Shown here one piece after another: positions 1-8,854 of a DNA stretch of 64,000 nucleotides. The notes beneath the pieces are model-generated. The model saw only the letters and a list, made by a program, of their open reading frames with translations. It ran no database searches and was not told where the DNA came from. A program made the translations under genes and the position numbers. Numbering within the stretch: the stretch's first letter is position 1; the number at the start of each line of letters is the position of its first letter. Source of the stretch: Niastella sp. (GTDB lineage Bacteria > Bacteroidota > Bacteroidia > Chitinophagales > Chitinophagaceae); the NCBI GenBank assembly GCA_017744515.1, contig JAGIBF010000021.1, forward strand, positions 21,981 to 85,980, given 5' to 3'.

Positions 1-1
1 A

Positions 2-742
2 AGCATTAAACAATTGCAGGCCGTTGCAGCGAAGCACAATATCACCGTACTTGCCGGCCTGTTTGAAAAAGACAAACAGGATAATCTTTTCAAAGCATAT
101 GTATGTGTTGATAAAAATGGCCTCATTGCAAAATACCGCAAGCTGCACCCTTTCATCAATCCCTACCTTATACCTGGCGATCAATACTGCGTATTCGACC
201 TGTATGGCTGGAAATGCGGCATCCTGATCTGCTACGACAACAACATCATTGAAAATGTAAGAGCTACCACGCTCCTGGGTGCACAGGTTATCTTCATGCC
301 TCACGTAACGATGTGCACTCCTTCCACCCGTCCAGGCGCGGGCTTTGTTGATCCCGCGCTTTGGCAAAACCGCGAAGCCGATCCCACTTCTCTCCGATTG
401 GAATTTGATGGCATGAAAGGCCGCGACTGGCTCATGAAGTGGTTACCAGCCCGCGCCTACGACAATGCGATCTACGTCGTTTTCTCCAACCCTATCGGCA
501 TGGACGATGATCAGTTGAAAAACGGCTGCTCCATGATCATCGATCCGTTTGGAGATGTGGTTGCAGAATGCCGTACATTAGGTGATGATATTGTAACTGC
601 CACCCTCACGCCAGAAAAGCTCACCCAGGCAGGTGGCCACCGGTACCTCAAAGCCCGGCGGCCGGACCTGTACCGTGACATTATCGGTAAGGAACATACT
701 TCTGAGCAAAAGGTAGTTTGGTTGCAGGACGATAAATCGTAG
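2..742 (+). CDS. Carbon-nitrogen hydrolase (nitrilase/amidase superfamily), 5'-truncated by the window edge
   Basis: Frame stays open to the left edge; ORF track start at 14 is an internal TTG. Nitrilase-like YRKLHPF and GILICYDNNIIEN...R segments. Confidence 0.85.
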   Translation, partial: SIKQLQAVAAKHNITVLAGLFEKDKQDNLFKAYVCVDKNGLIAKYRKLHPFINPYLIPGDQYCVFDLYGWKCGILICYDNNIIENVRATTLLGAQVIFMPHVTMCTPSTRPGAGFVDPALWQNREADPTSLRLEFDGMKGRDWLMKWLPARAYDNAIYVVFSNPIGMDDDQLKNGCSMIIDPFGDVVAECRTLGDDIVTATLTPEKLTQAGGHRYLKARRPDLYRDIIGKEHTSEQKVVWLQDDKS

Positions 743-776
743 AGCACAAGTCTGCCAATTAATAGCATTCAATCCT

Positions 777-1259
777 ATGTATACAAAAATCTATTGGCTA
801 CACCAGTTCAACAATACCGCCAAGCTGGGAATTATGGCCCGGCCACGCGGTGGCGACTGGCTCACGCAGGAAATTGTCCAGCTAAAGAAGCAAGGCGTTC
901 AAGTTTTGGTTTCTTTACTGGAACAACAGGAGATTACAGAACTGGGATTAAACGCCCAGCAGCAAATATGTACAGCCAATGCCATAGAATACATTAATTT
1001 TCCTATCACAGACAGAAGCATCCCTGCATCAACAGAAAAAACAAAAACGCTGATAGAAGTCCTTACCACAAAGATCAATAACGGCAGCTCAGTTGTTATT
1101 CATTGCAGAATGGGTATTGGCCGATCATCTATCATGGCAGATTGCATCTTATTGAGAGCAGGATATAGACCAAACGAAGTATTATCACACATCAGTAAGA
1201 TACGTGGACTTAAAGTACCCGACACCGAAGAACAGGAAAAATGGCTGAAGCGCATATAA
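777..1259 (+). CDS. Dual-specificity/tyrosine phosphatase-like protein
   Basis: HCRMGIGRSS matches the CX5R PTP signature loop. Confidence 0.8.
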   Translation: MYTKIYWLHQFNNTAKLGIMARPRGGDWLTQEIVQLKKQGVQVLVSLLEQQEITELGLNAQQQICTANAIEYINFPITDRSIPASTEKTKTLIEVLTTKINNGSSVVIHCRMGIGRSSIMADCILLRAGYRPNEVLSHISKIRGLKVPDTEEQEKWLKRI

Positions 1260-1984
1260 ACAATATCATTCTTAACACTACTCACCGGACCTGGGCATTA
1301 CCCACCGGCAAGTGGGCTTATTACCAGGAATGGAACCGTGTATTGTTCCTGCATTGGAAAGTACCAGCCCGTGAACTACAGGCGTTGTTGCCTAATCACC
1401 TGGAGCTTGACCTGTACGAAGGCAATGCCTGGATTTCACTGGTACCTTTTACGATGGAGAAGATCAGGCCCAATGGCCTCCCTGCCTTCACACCCATCTC
1501 CAACTTCCATGAGATCAATGTACGCACCTATGTCACAGCAGAAGGCAAACCGGGCGTTTACTTCCTGAACATAGAAGCACATAAATACCTATCGGCCTAT
1601 ATATCCCGGCTATTATCAGGGCTGCCATATGAAAAGTCAAGAATGACAAGAGGCATCATCAAGAGCAGGCAAGCCTATTCATCAGAGAATCAGCGAAAAG
1701 CTTTTCAATTGCACACTATATTTGAAACCGGCAATCTCGTCGCCCACAAAACTGTGCTGGATATATGGCTTACCGAACGCTACTGCCTGTACCTCGGACG
1801 CAACAAAAAACTATACAGGTACCAGATACATCACCATCCCTGGACATTGCAGGAAGTGAAAATCAAAGATCTTATAACCAGTTATACCATCGGTAATATT
1901 TCTCTCGATACACCACCCGATCTGGCACACTATTCGGAAGGAGTACAGGTAATTGCCTGGAAACGGGAAAAAGTAACCTTCTAA
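1241..1984 (+). CDS. DUF2071 (YqjF-like) protein
   Basis: N-terminal LFLHWKVPARELQALLPNHLELDLYEGNAWISLVPFTME is DUF2071-like; overlaps the upstream CDS by 19 bp. Confidence 0.8.
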   Translation: MAEAHINNIILNTTHRTWALPTGKWAYYQEWNRVLFLHWKVPARELQALLPNHLELDLYEGNAWISLVPFTMEKIRPNGLPAFTPISNFHEINVRTYVTAEGKPGVYFLNIEAHKYLSAYISRLLSGLPYEKSRMTRGIIKSRQAYSSENQRKAFQLHTIFETGNLVAHKTVLDIWLTERYCLYLGRNKKLYRYQIHHHPWTLQEVKIKDLITSYTIGNISLDTPPDLAHYSEGVQVIAWKREKVTF

Positions 1985-2002
1985 ATATCATTAGCGCTTA
2001 TT

Positions 2003-2737
2003 ATGAAAAATATCACGACCTTACTCGCAATAATCACTTCACTCCTCACGCTGCACCTGCACGCGCAAACACCACCCGAGCCCAAACTAAAGATCACGCA
2101 CCTAACCGGCGACTTTTATGTTTATACTACTTACAACCTGTACGGTAAAAACTATGTTCCCTCCAACAGCATGTATGTGGTAACCAACAAAGGCGTGATC
2201 ATGATCGACGTTCCGTGGGACACGACGCAGTACCAGCCTTTACTCGACAGCATCAAGGCCCGCCACCATAAAGATGTAGTGCTCTGTATCTCCACCCACT
2301 TTCATGAAGACAGGACCGGCGGTCTATCCTTCCTGCAACGTAAAGGCATTCCCACCTGGTCTACCCAACAAACCTGGACACTTTGCAGGCAGCACAACAT
2401 ACCACCCGCCGTCTTTCGCTTTAAACAAGACACCACTTTCAACATAAGCAACCATCCCTTTCAGGTCTTTTATCCAGGACCGGGCCATGCCCCCGACAAC
2501 ATAGTGATCTGGTTCGATAAAGAAAAAGTGTTGTATGGCGGCTGCTTCGTTAAGAGCACAGAAGCCACCGGCCTCGGCAACCTGTCGGATGCCAACGTAC
2601 AGGCATGGCCAACATCCGTCCGCAAGGTCATGAACAAATTTCCCAACCCACACTATGTGATACCCGGGCATGACGGATGGCAGGATAATCGGTCATTACA
2701 GCATACCTTGCAATTGCTAAAGGACCATAAACCATGA
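2003..2737 (+). CDS. Subclass B1 metallo-beta-lactamase-like secreted protein
   Basis: Signal peptide; HFHEDRTGG (HXHXD), GPGHAPDN (His), YGGCFVKS (Cys), VIPGHDGW (His): full B1 zinc-ligand set. Confidence 0.85.
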   Translation: MKNITTLLAIITSLLTLHLHAQTPPEPKLKITHLTGDFYVYTTYNLYGKNYVPSNSMYVVTNKGVIMIDVPWDTTQYQPLLDSIKARHHKDVVLCISTHFHEDRTGGLSFLQRKGIPTWSTQQTWTLCRQHNIPPAVFRFKQDTTFNISNHPFQVFYPGPGHAPDNIVIWFDKEKVLYGGCFVKSTEATGLGNLSDANVQAWPTSVRKVMNKFPNPHYVIPGHDGWQDNRSLQHTLQLLKDHKP

Positions 2738-3651
2738 AACGCCCTTTCTGGCAGGCGGCTATCCGCTTTATTTTCTTTGGGAACTATTTCTACGGATTAT
2801 GCGCCGTAGCCTTGTCCATTGAAGCCAGCCTGCAGCAACAATATCCACTCAACAACCTGCTGTATTATACCATCGTTTTTTGCGCCACCGTACTCTACTA
2901 TACACGCGCCTACATTACCGACAACAAAGCTGTTACCAGCAACCAAAGAACCAATTGGTACATCGAGTTCAAACGATGGGTTGTTTTTTCACAGATCATG
3001 CTCACCATTATAGTGGCATTGGGAGCAGGAATCTTTTTGTACAAAAACTGGCAGGCCCTGAAATGGCTGACCTGGCAAAGCTGGGGGCTGATATTGATCT
3101 TCCCCGTTACCGCTGCCTTGTATTATGGCATCAACAGTAAAAAGCTGGGCAGGTACAACCTCCGTAATTCCGGCTGGCTGAAGCCATTTGTAATAGGTTT
3201 TGCCTGGGCAGGACTGGTGACTGTTTACCCTGTATTATTTTACAGCATCGATCATGGGCTGCACTTCCAACCTACGCTTGTAGGCCTCTTTCTCTTTATC
3301 AAGAACTTCATGTTCATCACAGTACTGTGCATCATGTTCGACATTAAAGACTATGCTGTTGACTACAACCGGCAGCTCAAAACCTTCGTGGTGAATGTAG
3401 GCCTGCGCAAAACTATTTTCTATATTATCATTCCGCTGTGCGTCATTGGTCTGGTGTCTTTTATATCATACGCCATGCTCCGCCATTTTCATTTTATGAA
3501 AATAGCACTGAACATCATCCCTTTTGCTGCCCTGATCGCAGTGGCCTGGTCTATGCACCGCCGTCAATCCATCCTTTACTACCTCATGATCATCGATGGC
3601 CTTATGCTGGTAAAAGCACTCTGCGGCACCATCGCCATGGTCTATTTTTAA
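2734..3651 (+). CDS. Multi-TM membrane protein, possibly UbiA prenyltransferase-like
   Basis: Multiple hydrophobic segments; ATGA overlap with the upstream CDS; family call tentative. Confidence 0.5.
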   Translation: MKRPFWQAAIRFIFFGNYFYGLCAVALSIEASLQQQYPLNNLLYYTIVFCATVLYYTRAYITDNKAVTSNQRTNWYIEFKRWVVFSQIMLTIIVALGAGIFLYKNWQALKWLTWQSWGLILIFPVTAALYYGINSKKLGRYNLRNSGWLKPFVIGFAWAGLVTVYPVLFYSIDHGLHFQPTLVGLFLFIKNFMFITVLCIMFDIKDYAVDYNRQLKTFVVNVGLRKTIFYIIIPLCVIGLVSFISYAMLRHFHFMKIALNIIPFAALIAVAWSMHRRQSILYYLMIIDGLMLVKALCGTIAMVYF

Positions 3652-3774
3652 CCTAATGGTATCTGGGTAAAAAGTAAATTTGACAATTATTTAAACGACT
3701 CATAAATAATAGCTTACACTACATAAACCATTATAGCCGGTAAGTAAGAACCTATATCCGCCATATACAGGATT

Positions 3775-3804
3775 TTTGGTATTGATTTTCCGCTACTATC
3801 TTTG
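3775..3804 (+). promoter_or_regulatory. Candidate Bacteroidota promoter (TTTG, 18 bp spacer, TATCTTTG)
   Basis: TTTG at 3775-3778 and TATCTTTG (TAnnTTTG) at 3797-3804, upstream of the XRE gene at 3883. Confidence 0.55.
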
Positions 3805-3882
3805 TGCAAGCTACCCTAAGTATAACAATAAGCCGGTGGCACCGGCTTTGCTTATGGAGTACCCTAATGAAGTTCTACTATT

Positions 3883-4500
3883 ATGAGTCTCGGAAGTAAA
3901 GTAGTAAGCGCCAGGAAGAGTAAAGGCCTTACACAGGAACAACTGGCAGAAAGAGCATCCGTCACCGTACGCACCATACAACGTATCGAAAGTGATGAAA
4001 GCATCCCACGCGATTATACCCTGAAAGCTATAGCCGCGGCCCTCGGTATGCCTTTGGAAGACTTTATCTCGGTAAGGTCTTGCCTCAATAAAGTTTGTAC
4101 AGCCTACCTGTCTGTTCAGGAAGAAAAGCCAGCCGAACCAACAGAAAGCCGCCACTTCCTTCAGCTACTCAACCTTTCAGCGTTCTCTTACCTCGTAGTA
4201 CCTTTTATACATTTCTTAATACCTATCTTTCTCCTGAAAAAAAGAAAGGATAAAGACGATGTTCTTCAAACTACTGGTCAGCGTATTATCCGTCAACAGA
4301 TCTACTGGACCGTTTCCACCCATTTCCTGATGTTCCTGACGCTTGTTTATAACCTGGTGCAAGCCACCTGGTTCGACAAAAGCAACCTGCTCAATTACCT
4401 CTGGGTGTTCGCAGGCATGTACATCCTCAATGCTTTTATCATCTTTTTTACGGCCATCAGGATCAGGCATAACAGCCGCACCTCCTATGTAAATAATTGA
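3883..4500 (+). CDS. XRE-family HTH regulator fused to a C-terminal TM domain (DUF4870-like)
   Basis: HTH SKGLTQEQLAERASVTVRTIQRIESDESIPRDYTLKAIAAAL followed by hydrophobic helices. Confidence 0.8.
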   Translation: MSLGSKVVSARKSKGLTQEQLAERASVTVRTIQRIESDESIPRDYTLKAIAAALGMPLEDFISVRSCLNKVCTAYLSVQEEKPAEPTESRHFLQLLNLSAFSYLVVPFIHFLIPIFLLKKRKDKDDVLQTTGQRIIRQQIYWTVSTHFLMFLTLVYNLVQATWFDKSNLLNYLWVFAGMYILNAFIIFFTAIRIRHNSRTSYVNN

Positions 4501-4574
4501 TTGACAGCATATGTCAGGTAAATGTCGGGCGAATGTCGGGTACATTCCGGCTGCTCTTGCCCTAACTTGCCTGC

Positions 4575-5528
4575 ATGAAAAAACGCCTGTTATTCCCAAC
4601 CTTCCTATCCATCTTTTGCCTGCAAAGCACCCTGGCTCAAATGCCTCCTTCCCTTCCGGCTAATCAGTTAACCCTTTCCACCGGTAACCATACTTTGCCA
4701 TTGCGCTGGAATGGAGATACACTCGCCGGACAGTGGAACCCACATGCAGCCCTTCTTATCCCGGTCACCATTGCCGGTTGTCCGCACACCTTCTACATGC
4801 AGTTCGACACGGGGTCTCCCTATACCCTTTTCTATGGCAACAAGCTACAGGCTATCTACCGGAAATACCCTGCAACGACTGCGCTGCGCAATGTTGGCGA
4901 CAGCCTCAGCAGCTTCCGTTTCAAAGCGGGGCCGCTCTCCATTACCGCCCGCCAGGTAGCCGTTCGCACATTCGACAGTACAACTATTGATTGGAAAAAT
5001 AACCGTACCCCCATCATCATCGGCACGCTTGGCACCGACCTGATCGACAACAAAGTAGCGGTGATCAATTATCCGCAGCAACAACTACACATTTCAGATA
5101 GTCTGCCAGCTGCCTTTCGAAAAGGGAGCGCTACCGGGTTCCACTTTTCTATGCGCCGCATTCTGTTGCCGGCAGAAGTGTCCGGCAAAAAAACGATCCT
5201 GTATTTCGACAGCGGTTCCAGCGCTTTTGAGCTGCTGACAGACAAAGCTACCTGCAGCAGGCTGGCTGCCGACACTTTACTAACAGTACGCTACCCCGTG
5301 CAATCCTGGGGCAAAACCTTAATAGCCAATACCATCACTACCACCGACAGCATTACATTGGCCGGACATACTGTGCCTCTTCGCCACGCCACCTGGATAG
5401 AAGGTGTAAGCGACACCCAGGTAAATCAAATGATGAAAATGGGCATAGGCGGCATGACAGGCAACAAATTATTCATATCAAGCATATTGGTATTGGATAC
5501 CCGCAACAAACAGTTTAAGCTATTTTGA
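4575..5528 (+). CDS. Retropepsin-like aspartyl protease family protein, secreted
   Basis: Signal peptide; FYMQFDTGSP and ILYFDSGSSAFEL give two D(T/S)G motifs. Confidence 0.7.
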   Translation: MKKRLLFPTFLSIFCLQSTLAQMPPSLPANQLTLSTGNHTLPLRWNGDTLAGQWNPHAALLIPVTIAGCPHTFYMQFDTGSPYTLFYGNKLQAIYRKYPATTALRNVGDSLSSFRFKAGPLSITARQVAVRTFDSTTIDWKNNRTPIIIGTLGTDLIDNKVAVINYPQQQLHISDSLPAAFRKGSATGFHFSMRRILLPAEVSGKKTILYFDSGSSAFELLTDKATCSRLAADTLLTVRYPVQSWGKTLIANTITTTDSITLAGHTVPLRHATWIEGVSDTQVNQMMKMGIGGMTGNKLFISSILVLDTRNKQFKLF

Positions 5529-5598
5529 ATATAACATCACGGCAGCGCGTATCCCGGAATCTCAGCCGAATTCAGTATATTTAGATAAACACAGTCAC

Positions 5599-6276
5599 AT
5601 GAGAAAAATGTTTGCAGCATGGGCCCTGCTGTTGGTCACCGCTACTGTGCTGGGCCAGGGATTGGGCGCCGATGCCCGGTCAGCAGGCCGTCCCATAGCA
5701 ATGGGCCGGCTGCCAGATGTGCCGGAAAGCGAAACGGTACGCGCTAAATTCCTCAGCCAGGAATGGTCGCCCGGCGTAGTGACCTTTAAAAACGGAGCGC
5801 CCTCCATGGCAGTGCCTCTTCTCTTCGATGAGTTTGGCGAAAAACTATACTACCTGCAAAATAATCTCACGATGGAATTCAACAACCCTGTTGCTTCCTT
5901 TACCCTCATGCTGATCATAAAAGGCGACAGCGGCTATGTTACCTATAAAAATGGACTCCCTGCCATACATAAGAACACCAGCGAAACATTCTATGAAGTT
6001 GTAGTGGACGGCAAATACGAATTGCTGAAGTGCCGGGCTAAAACCATTGGTCTGTATAAAGAAGATGTACCGGAAGAACGCCGCAGCAACCAGATCAAAG
6101 AAATGCTGTATGCCTTGTTGCCTGATGGACAAATGACAGAAGTCAAAAAAGACAAAGATTACCTGTGCGCTCTACCCAAATATGGCAACACTATTAAAAA
6201 TGTGGCAGATACCAAAAAGCTTAAACTGAAAAATGAGAAAGGGCTTATAGAGTTATTTGCATACCTCAACCAGTAA
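5599..6276 (+). CDS. Hypothetical exported protein
   Basis: 225-aa ORF with signal peptide; no family recognised. Confidence 0.55.
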   Translation: MRKMFAAWALLLVTATVLGQGLGADARSAGRPIAMGRLPDVPESETVRAKFLSQEWSPGVVTFKNGAPSMAVPLLFDEFGEKLYYLQNNLTMEFNNPVASFTLMLIIKGDSGYVTYKNGLPAIHKNTSETFYEVVVDGKYELLKCRAKTIGLYKEDVPEERRSNQIKEMLYALLPDGQMTEVKKDKDYLCALPKYGNTIKNVADTKKLKLKNEKGLIELFAYLNQ

Positions 6277-6402
6277 TAATATACCTGGCCCATAAATTCC
6301 CCAACTATACTACACCTTGTTTAACAGGATGGAACACTGCTCCTGAATGACAGCACAAACAAGCTGGCACCCGTTATGCATGTATAGCTCTAAACATTAG
6401 TT

Positions 6403-6921
6403 ATGAGCGATATACAAAACCTTACAGATCAGGAAGCTATTAAAAAGATGCAGGAACTGGGCAATGGAGAAGTTTGTCTCTTCTGTACTTTCGGAGAAGG
6501 ACAGGAAGAAAACCTCCAGTTCAGGCCCATGGCCACGCAGTCTATCGACGACAATGGACACCTGTGGTTCTTCAGCGACCGTCGTAGTAATAAAGATGAG
6601 CAAATAGATGAGTACAACAAAGTGTACCTGCTTTATTCCAATCCCGGCAAGCAGAACTATATGTGCATTGAAGGTTCTGCTATTGCTACACTCGATAAGG
6701 CTAAAGTAGAAGAACTCTGGAATCCCATTGCTAAAGCGTGGTTCAAAGACGGAAAAGATGATCCGTTTATTTCCGTGATCGAAGTGATACCACAAAGAGC
6801 TCATTATTGGGATACCAAACACGGAAAGATGATCTCCTTCTTAAAAATACTGGCATCCGTAGTGAGCAATAAGACCATGGATGATGGCGTGGAAGGCGAA
6901 CTGGAGGTAAAGTCCCGGTGA
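6403..6921 (+). CDS. Pyridoxamine 5'-phosphate oxidase family / general stress protein 26-like
   Basis: FRPMATQSIDDNGHLWFFSDRRSNKDEQI pattern typical of GSP26/PNPOx-like flavoproteins. Confidence 0.8.
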   Translation: MSDIQNLTDQEAIKKMQELGNGEVCLFCTFGEGQEENLQFRPMATQSIDDNGHLWFFSDRRSNKDEQIDEYNKVYLLYSNPGKQNYMCIEGSAIATLDKAKVEELWNPIAKAWFKDGKDDPFISVIEVIPQRAHYWDTKHGKMISFLKILASVVSNKTMDDGVEGELEVKSR

Positions 6922-7389
6922 TTGCTATCTTTACGGAAACGGATACAGATGCATACCAGGAAAGAGATACTGCCGGCCGTAGCAGCCATCGTGTTCAACC
7001 AGCAAGGCGAAGTATTGTTGCAGCGCCGCAAAGATGTAGGGAAGTGGGGCCTTATTTCGGGCCATGTAGAGTTTGGAGAAAGCGTTACTGATGCTATCCT
7101 GCGTGAAATACAGGAAGAGACCGATACGCAGGCAGACATCAAAAGGTTCATCGGCATTTACTCATCGCCCCTTTCGCAAACCTATCATTATACCGACAGG
7201 ACCGTTCAGTACGTTACCTCCTATTTTGAAGTAAGGTTATTGCAGGACATACAGCCGGGCTTTTCCAATGAAGAAACAGCCGAGCTGCGTTACTTTCCAC
7301 AGGAAGCCATACCTGAAGAACTGGCATTGGTAAATCCTTATTGGCTGGAAGATGCGTTGGATACAGCAGCCCCGCCATTTATGAGATAA
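6922..7389 (+). CDS. Nudix hydrolase
   Basis: Nudix box GHVEFGESVTDAILREIQEETD (GX5EX7REXXEE). Start uncertain; an in-frame ATG lies near 6950. Confidence 0.85.
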   Translation: MLSLRKRIQMHTRKEILPAVAAIVFNQQGEVLLQRRKDVGKWGLISGHVEFGESVTDAILREIQEETDTQADIKRFIGIYSSPLSQTYHYTDRTVQYVTSYFEVRLLQDIQPGFSNEETAELRYFPQEAIPEELALVNPYWLEDALDTAAPPFMR

Positions 7390-7396
7390 GCACAAA

Positions 7397-7462
7397 GTCA
7401 GAGTTTATCCCGCTTTGCGGGACGAGTTTATCGAAGCCGCCTTCGACAGGCTCAGGCTGACA
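7397..7462. repeat. Dispersed palindromic element, copy A
   Basis: gtcagagtttatcccgctttgcgggacgagtttatcgaagccgccttcgacaggctcaggctgaca; closely similar to 32835-32902. Confidence 0.8.
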
Positions 7463-7468
7463 ACACAA

Positions 7469-7500
7469 TAAAAAAAGGGTGAGCCATAAAGGCCCACCCT
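7469..7500 (-). terminator. Rho-independent terminator for the minus-strand amidohydrolase genes
   Basis: gggtgagcc-ataaa-ggcccaccc hairpin followed by a T-tract on the minus strand. Confidence 0.75.
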
Positions 7501-7522
7501 CCTACATGGGTACGGATTAAAC

Positions 7523-8845
7523 TTACTTTAACCCATATTTGTATTTGTAACGCTCGTACAATTGCTTGTGTTTGTCGGTAAGATTTACTTCACGACCCTG
7601 AATAAATGCATGCTGAATGATCTGGCTGCGCATATCCAGCAGGTCACCGTCACTTACTACGATGTTGGCATCCTTGCCGGTTTCCAGAGAACCAGTCTTA
7701 TCTGCTACACCCAATATTTTAGCTGCATTGAGTGAAACTGCAGACAATGCTTCTTCTTTGGTGAGGCCATAAGCAGCGGCTGTACCGGCATTGAATGCCA
7801 GGTTACGCTGACGGGTGTTGCCATCTTCATCGTTGATGGCAAACAGTACACCTGCTTTTTGCAAAACGGCCGGCGTTTTGTAAGGCTGGTCCACATCATC
7901 ATCCACCATTGTGGGCAGATTGTGCATCTGACCAAGGATCACCGCGATATTATTTTGCTTCAGCAAATCGGCAATCTGGTAGCTCTCTGAGCCACCTACG
8001 ATCACCACGTCGAAGCCAAACTCTTTTACGAAATCGATCGCCAGCAGCATTTCCTTCACAATGTTGCAGTGAACAAACAGCTTCTGCTTTTTGGTGAACA
8101 ATCCCTTTACTGCCTCATACTTCAAATTGGTTTCTTCATGAGCGCTTTCGGCCTGGTAAGCTTTAGCTTCACGGAAGAAAGCCTTCACACCTTCTATCTG
8201 ATCAAGTGCACGCTTCACAGGATCACCGGCAGGCTGCTGACCACCAAAACGGCCAAAACCACCACGGCCACCGCCACGCAGCATCAAAGAAGGCATATGG
8301 AATTGAATGGCGTTATCAGGCAGGTAGGCTGCATCTTCCCAATTCCAGGCATCCAGCTGTACCACAGAAGAACTTCCTGAAATAATACCACCGTCAGGTA
8401 TTATGTTGGCCAGCAGGATACCATTATTAGGCAACGTGCGCGTCACTTTCGAATCGGTATTGTAAGCAACCAGTGAGCGGATATTAGGATTCATTTGTCC
8501 CAGCTCACGAACATCATTTGTAGCGCGTACACTGGACACTTCTACCAGGCCAAGATCAGAATTGGATAAAATAAGACCTGGATAAATGTGCTTGCCTTTG
8601 CAGTCGATCACCTTTGCATCGGCAATGGATGCCGTTGCACGCACGTCAACAATTTTTCCTTTGGAAAAAACGACCATGCCGTTTTCGATAACCTGACCGT
8701 TACCAACGTGTACCGTAGCATTGGTTAGTGCAATAGTTTGCGTTTGGGCAGGCGCAGGATATATGCTTTCCTGGGCAGTAACATTGGTTACCATCCAGCA
8801 GCCCATCAATATAGTGAAGAATATTCTTTTCATAATACAGTTCAT
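7523..8845 (-). CDS. Amidohydrolase (imidazolonepropionase-like), secreted
   Basis: Signal peptide; VIDCKGKHIYPGLI and GVADKTGSLETGKDANIVVSDGDLL amidohydrolase signatures. Confidence 0.8.
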   Translation of the reverse strand: MNCIMKRIFFTILMGCWMVTNVTAQESIYPAPAQTQTIALTNATVHVGNGQVIENGMVVFSKGKIVDVRATASIADAKVIDCKGKHIYPGLILSNSDLGLVEVSSVRATNDVRELGQMNPNIRSLVAYNTDSKVTRTLPNNGILLANIIPDGGIISGSSSVVQLDAWNWEDAAYLPDNAIQFHMPSLMLRGGGRGGFGRFGGQQPAGDPVKRALDQIEGVKAFFREAKAYQAESAHEETNLKYEAVKGLFTKKQKLFVHCNIVKEMLLAIDFVKEFGFDVVIVGGSESYQIADLLKQNNIAVILGQMHNLPTMVDDDVDQPYKTPAVLQKAGVLFAINDEDGNTRQRNLAFNAGTAAAYGLTKEEALSAVSLNAAKILGVADKTGSLETGKDANIVVSDGDLLDMRSQIIQHAFIQGREVNLTDKHKQLYERYKYKYGLK

Positions 8846-8854
8846 TTACAGGTG

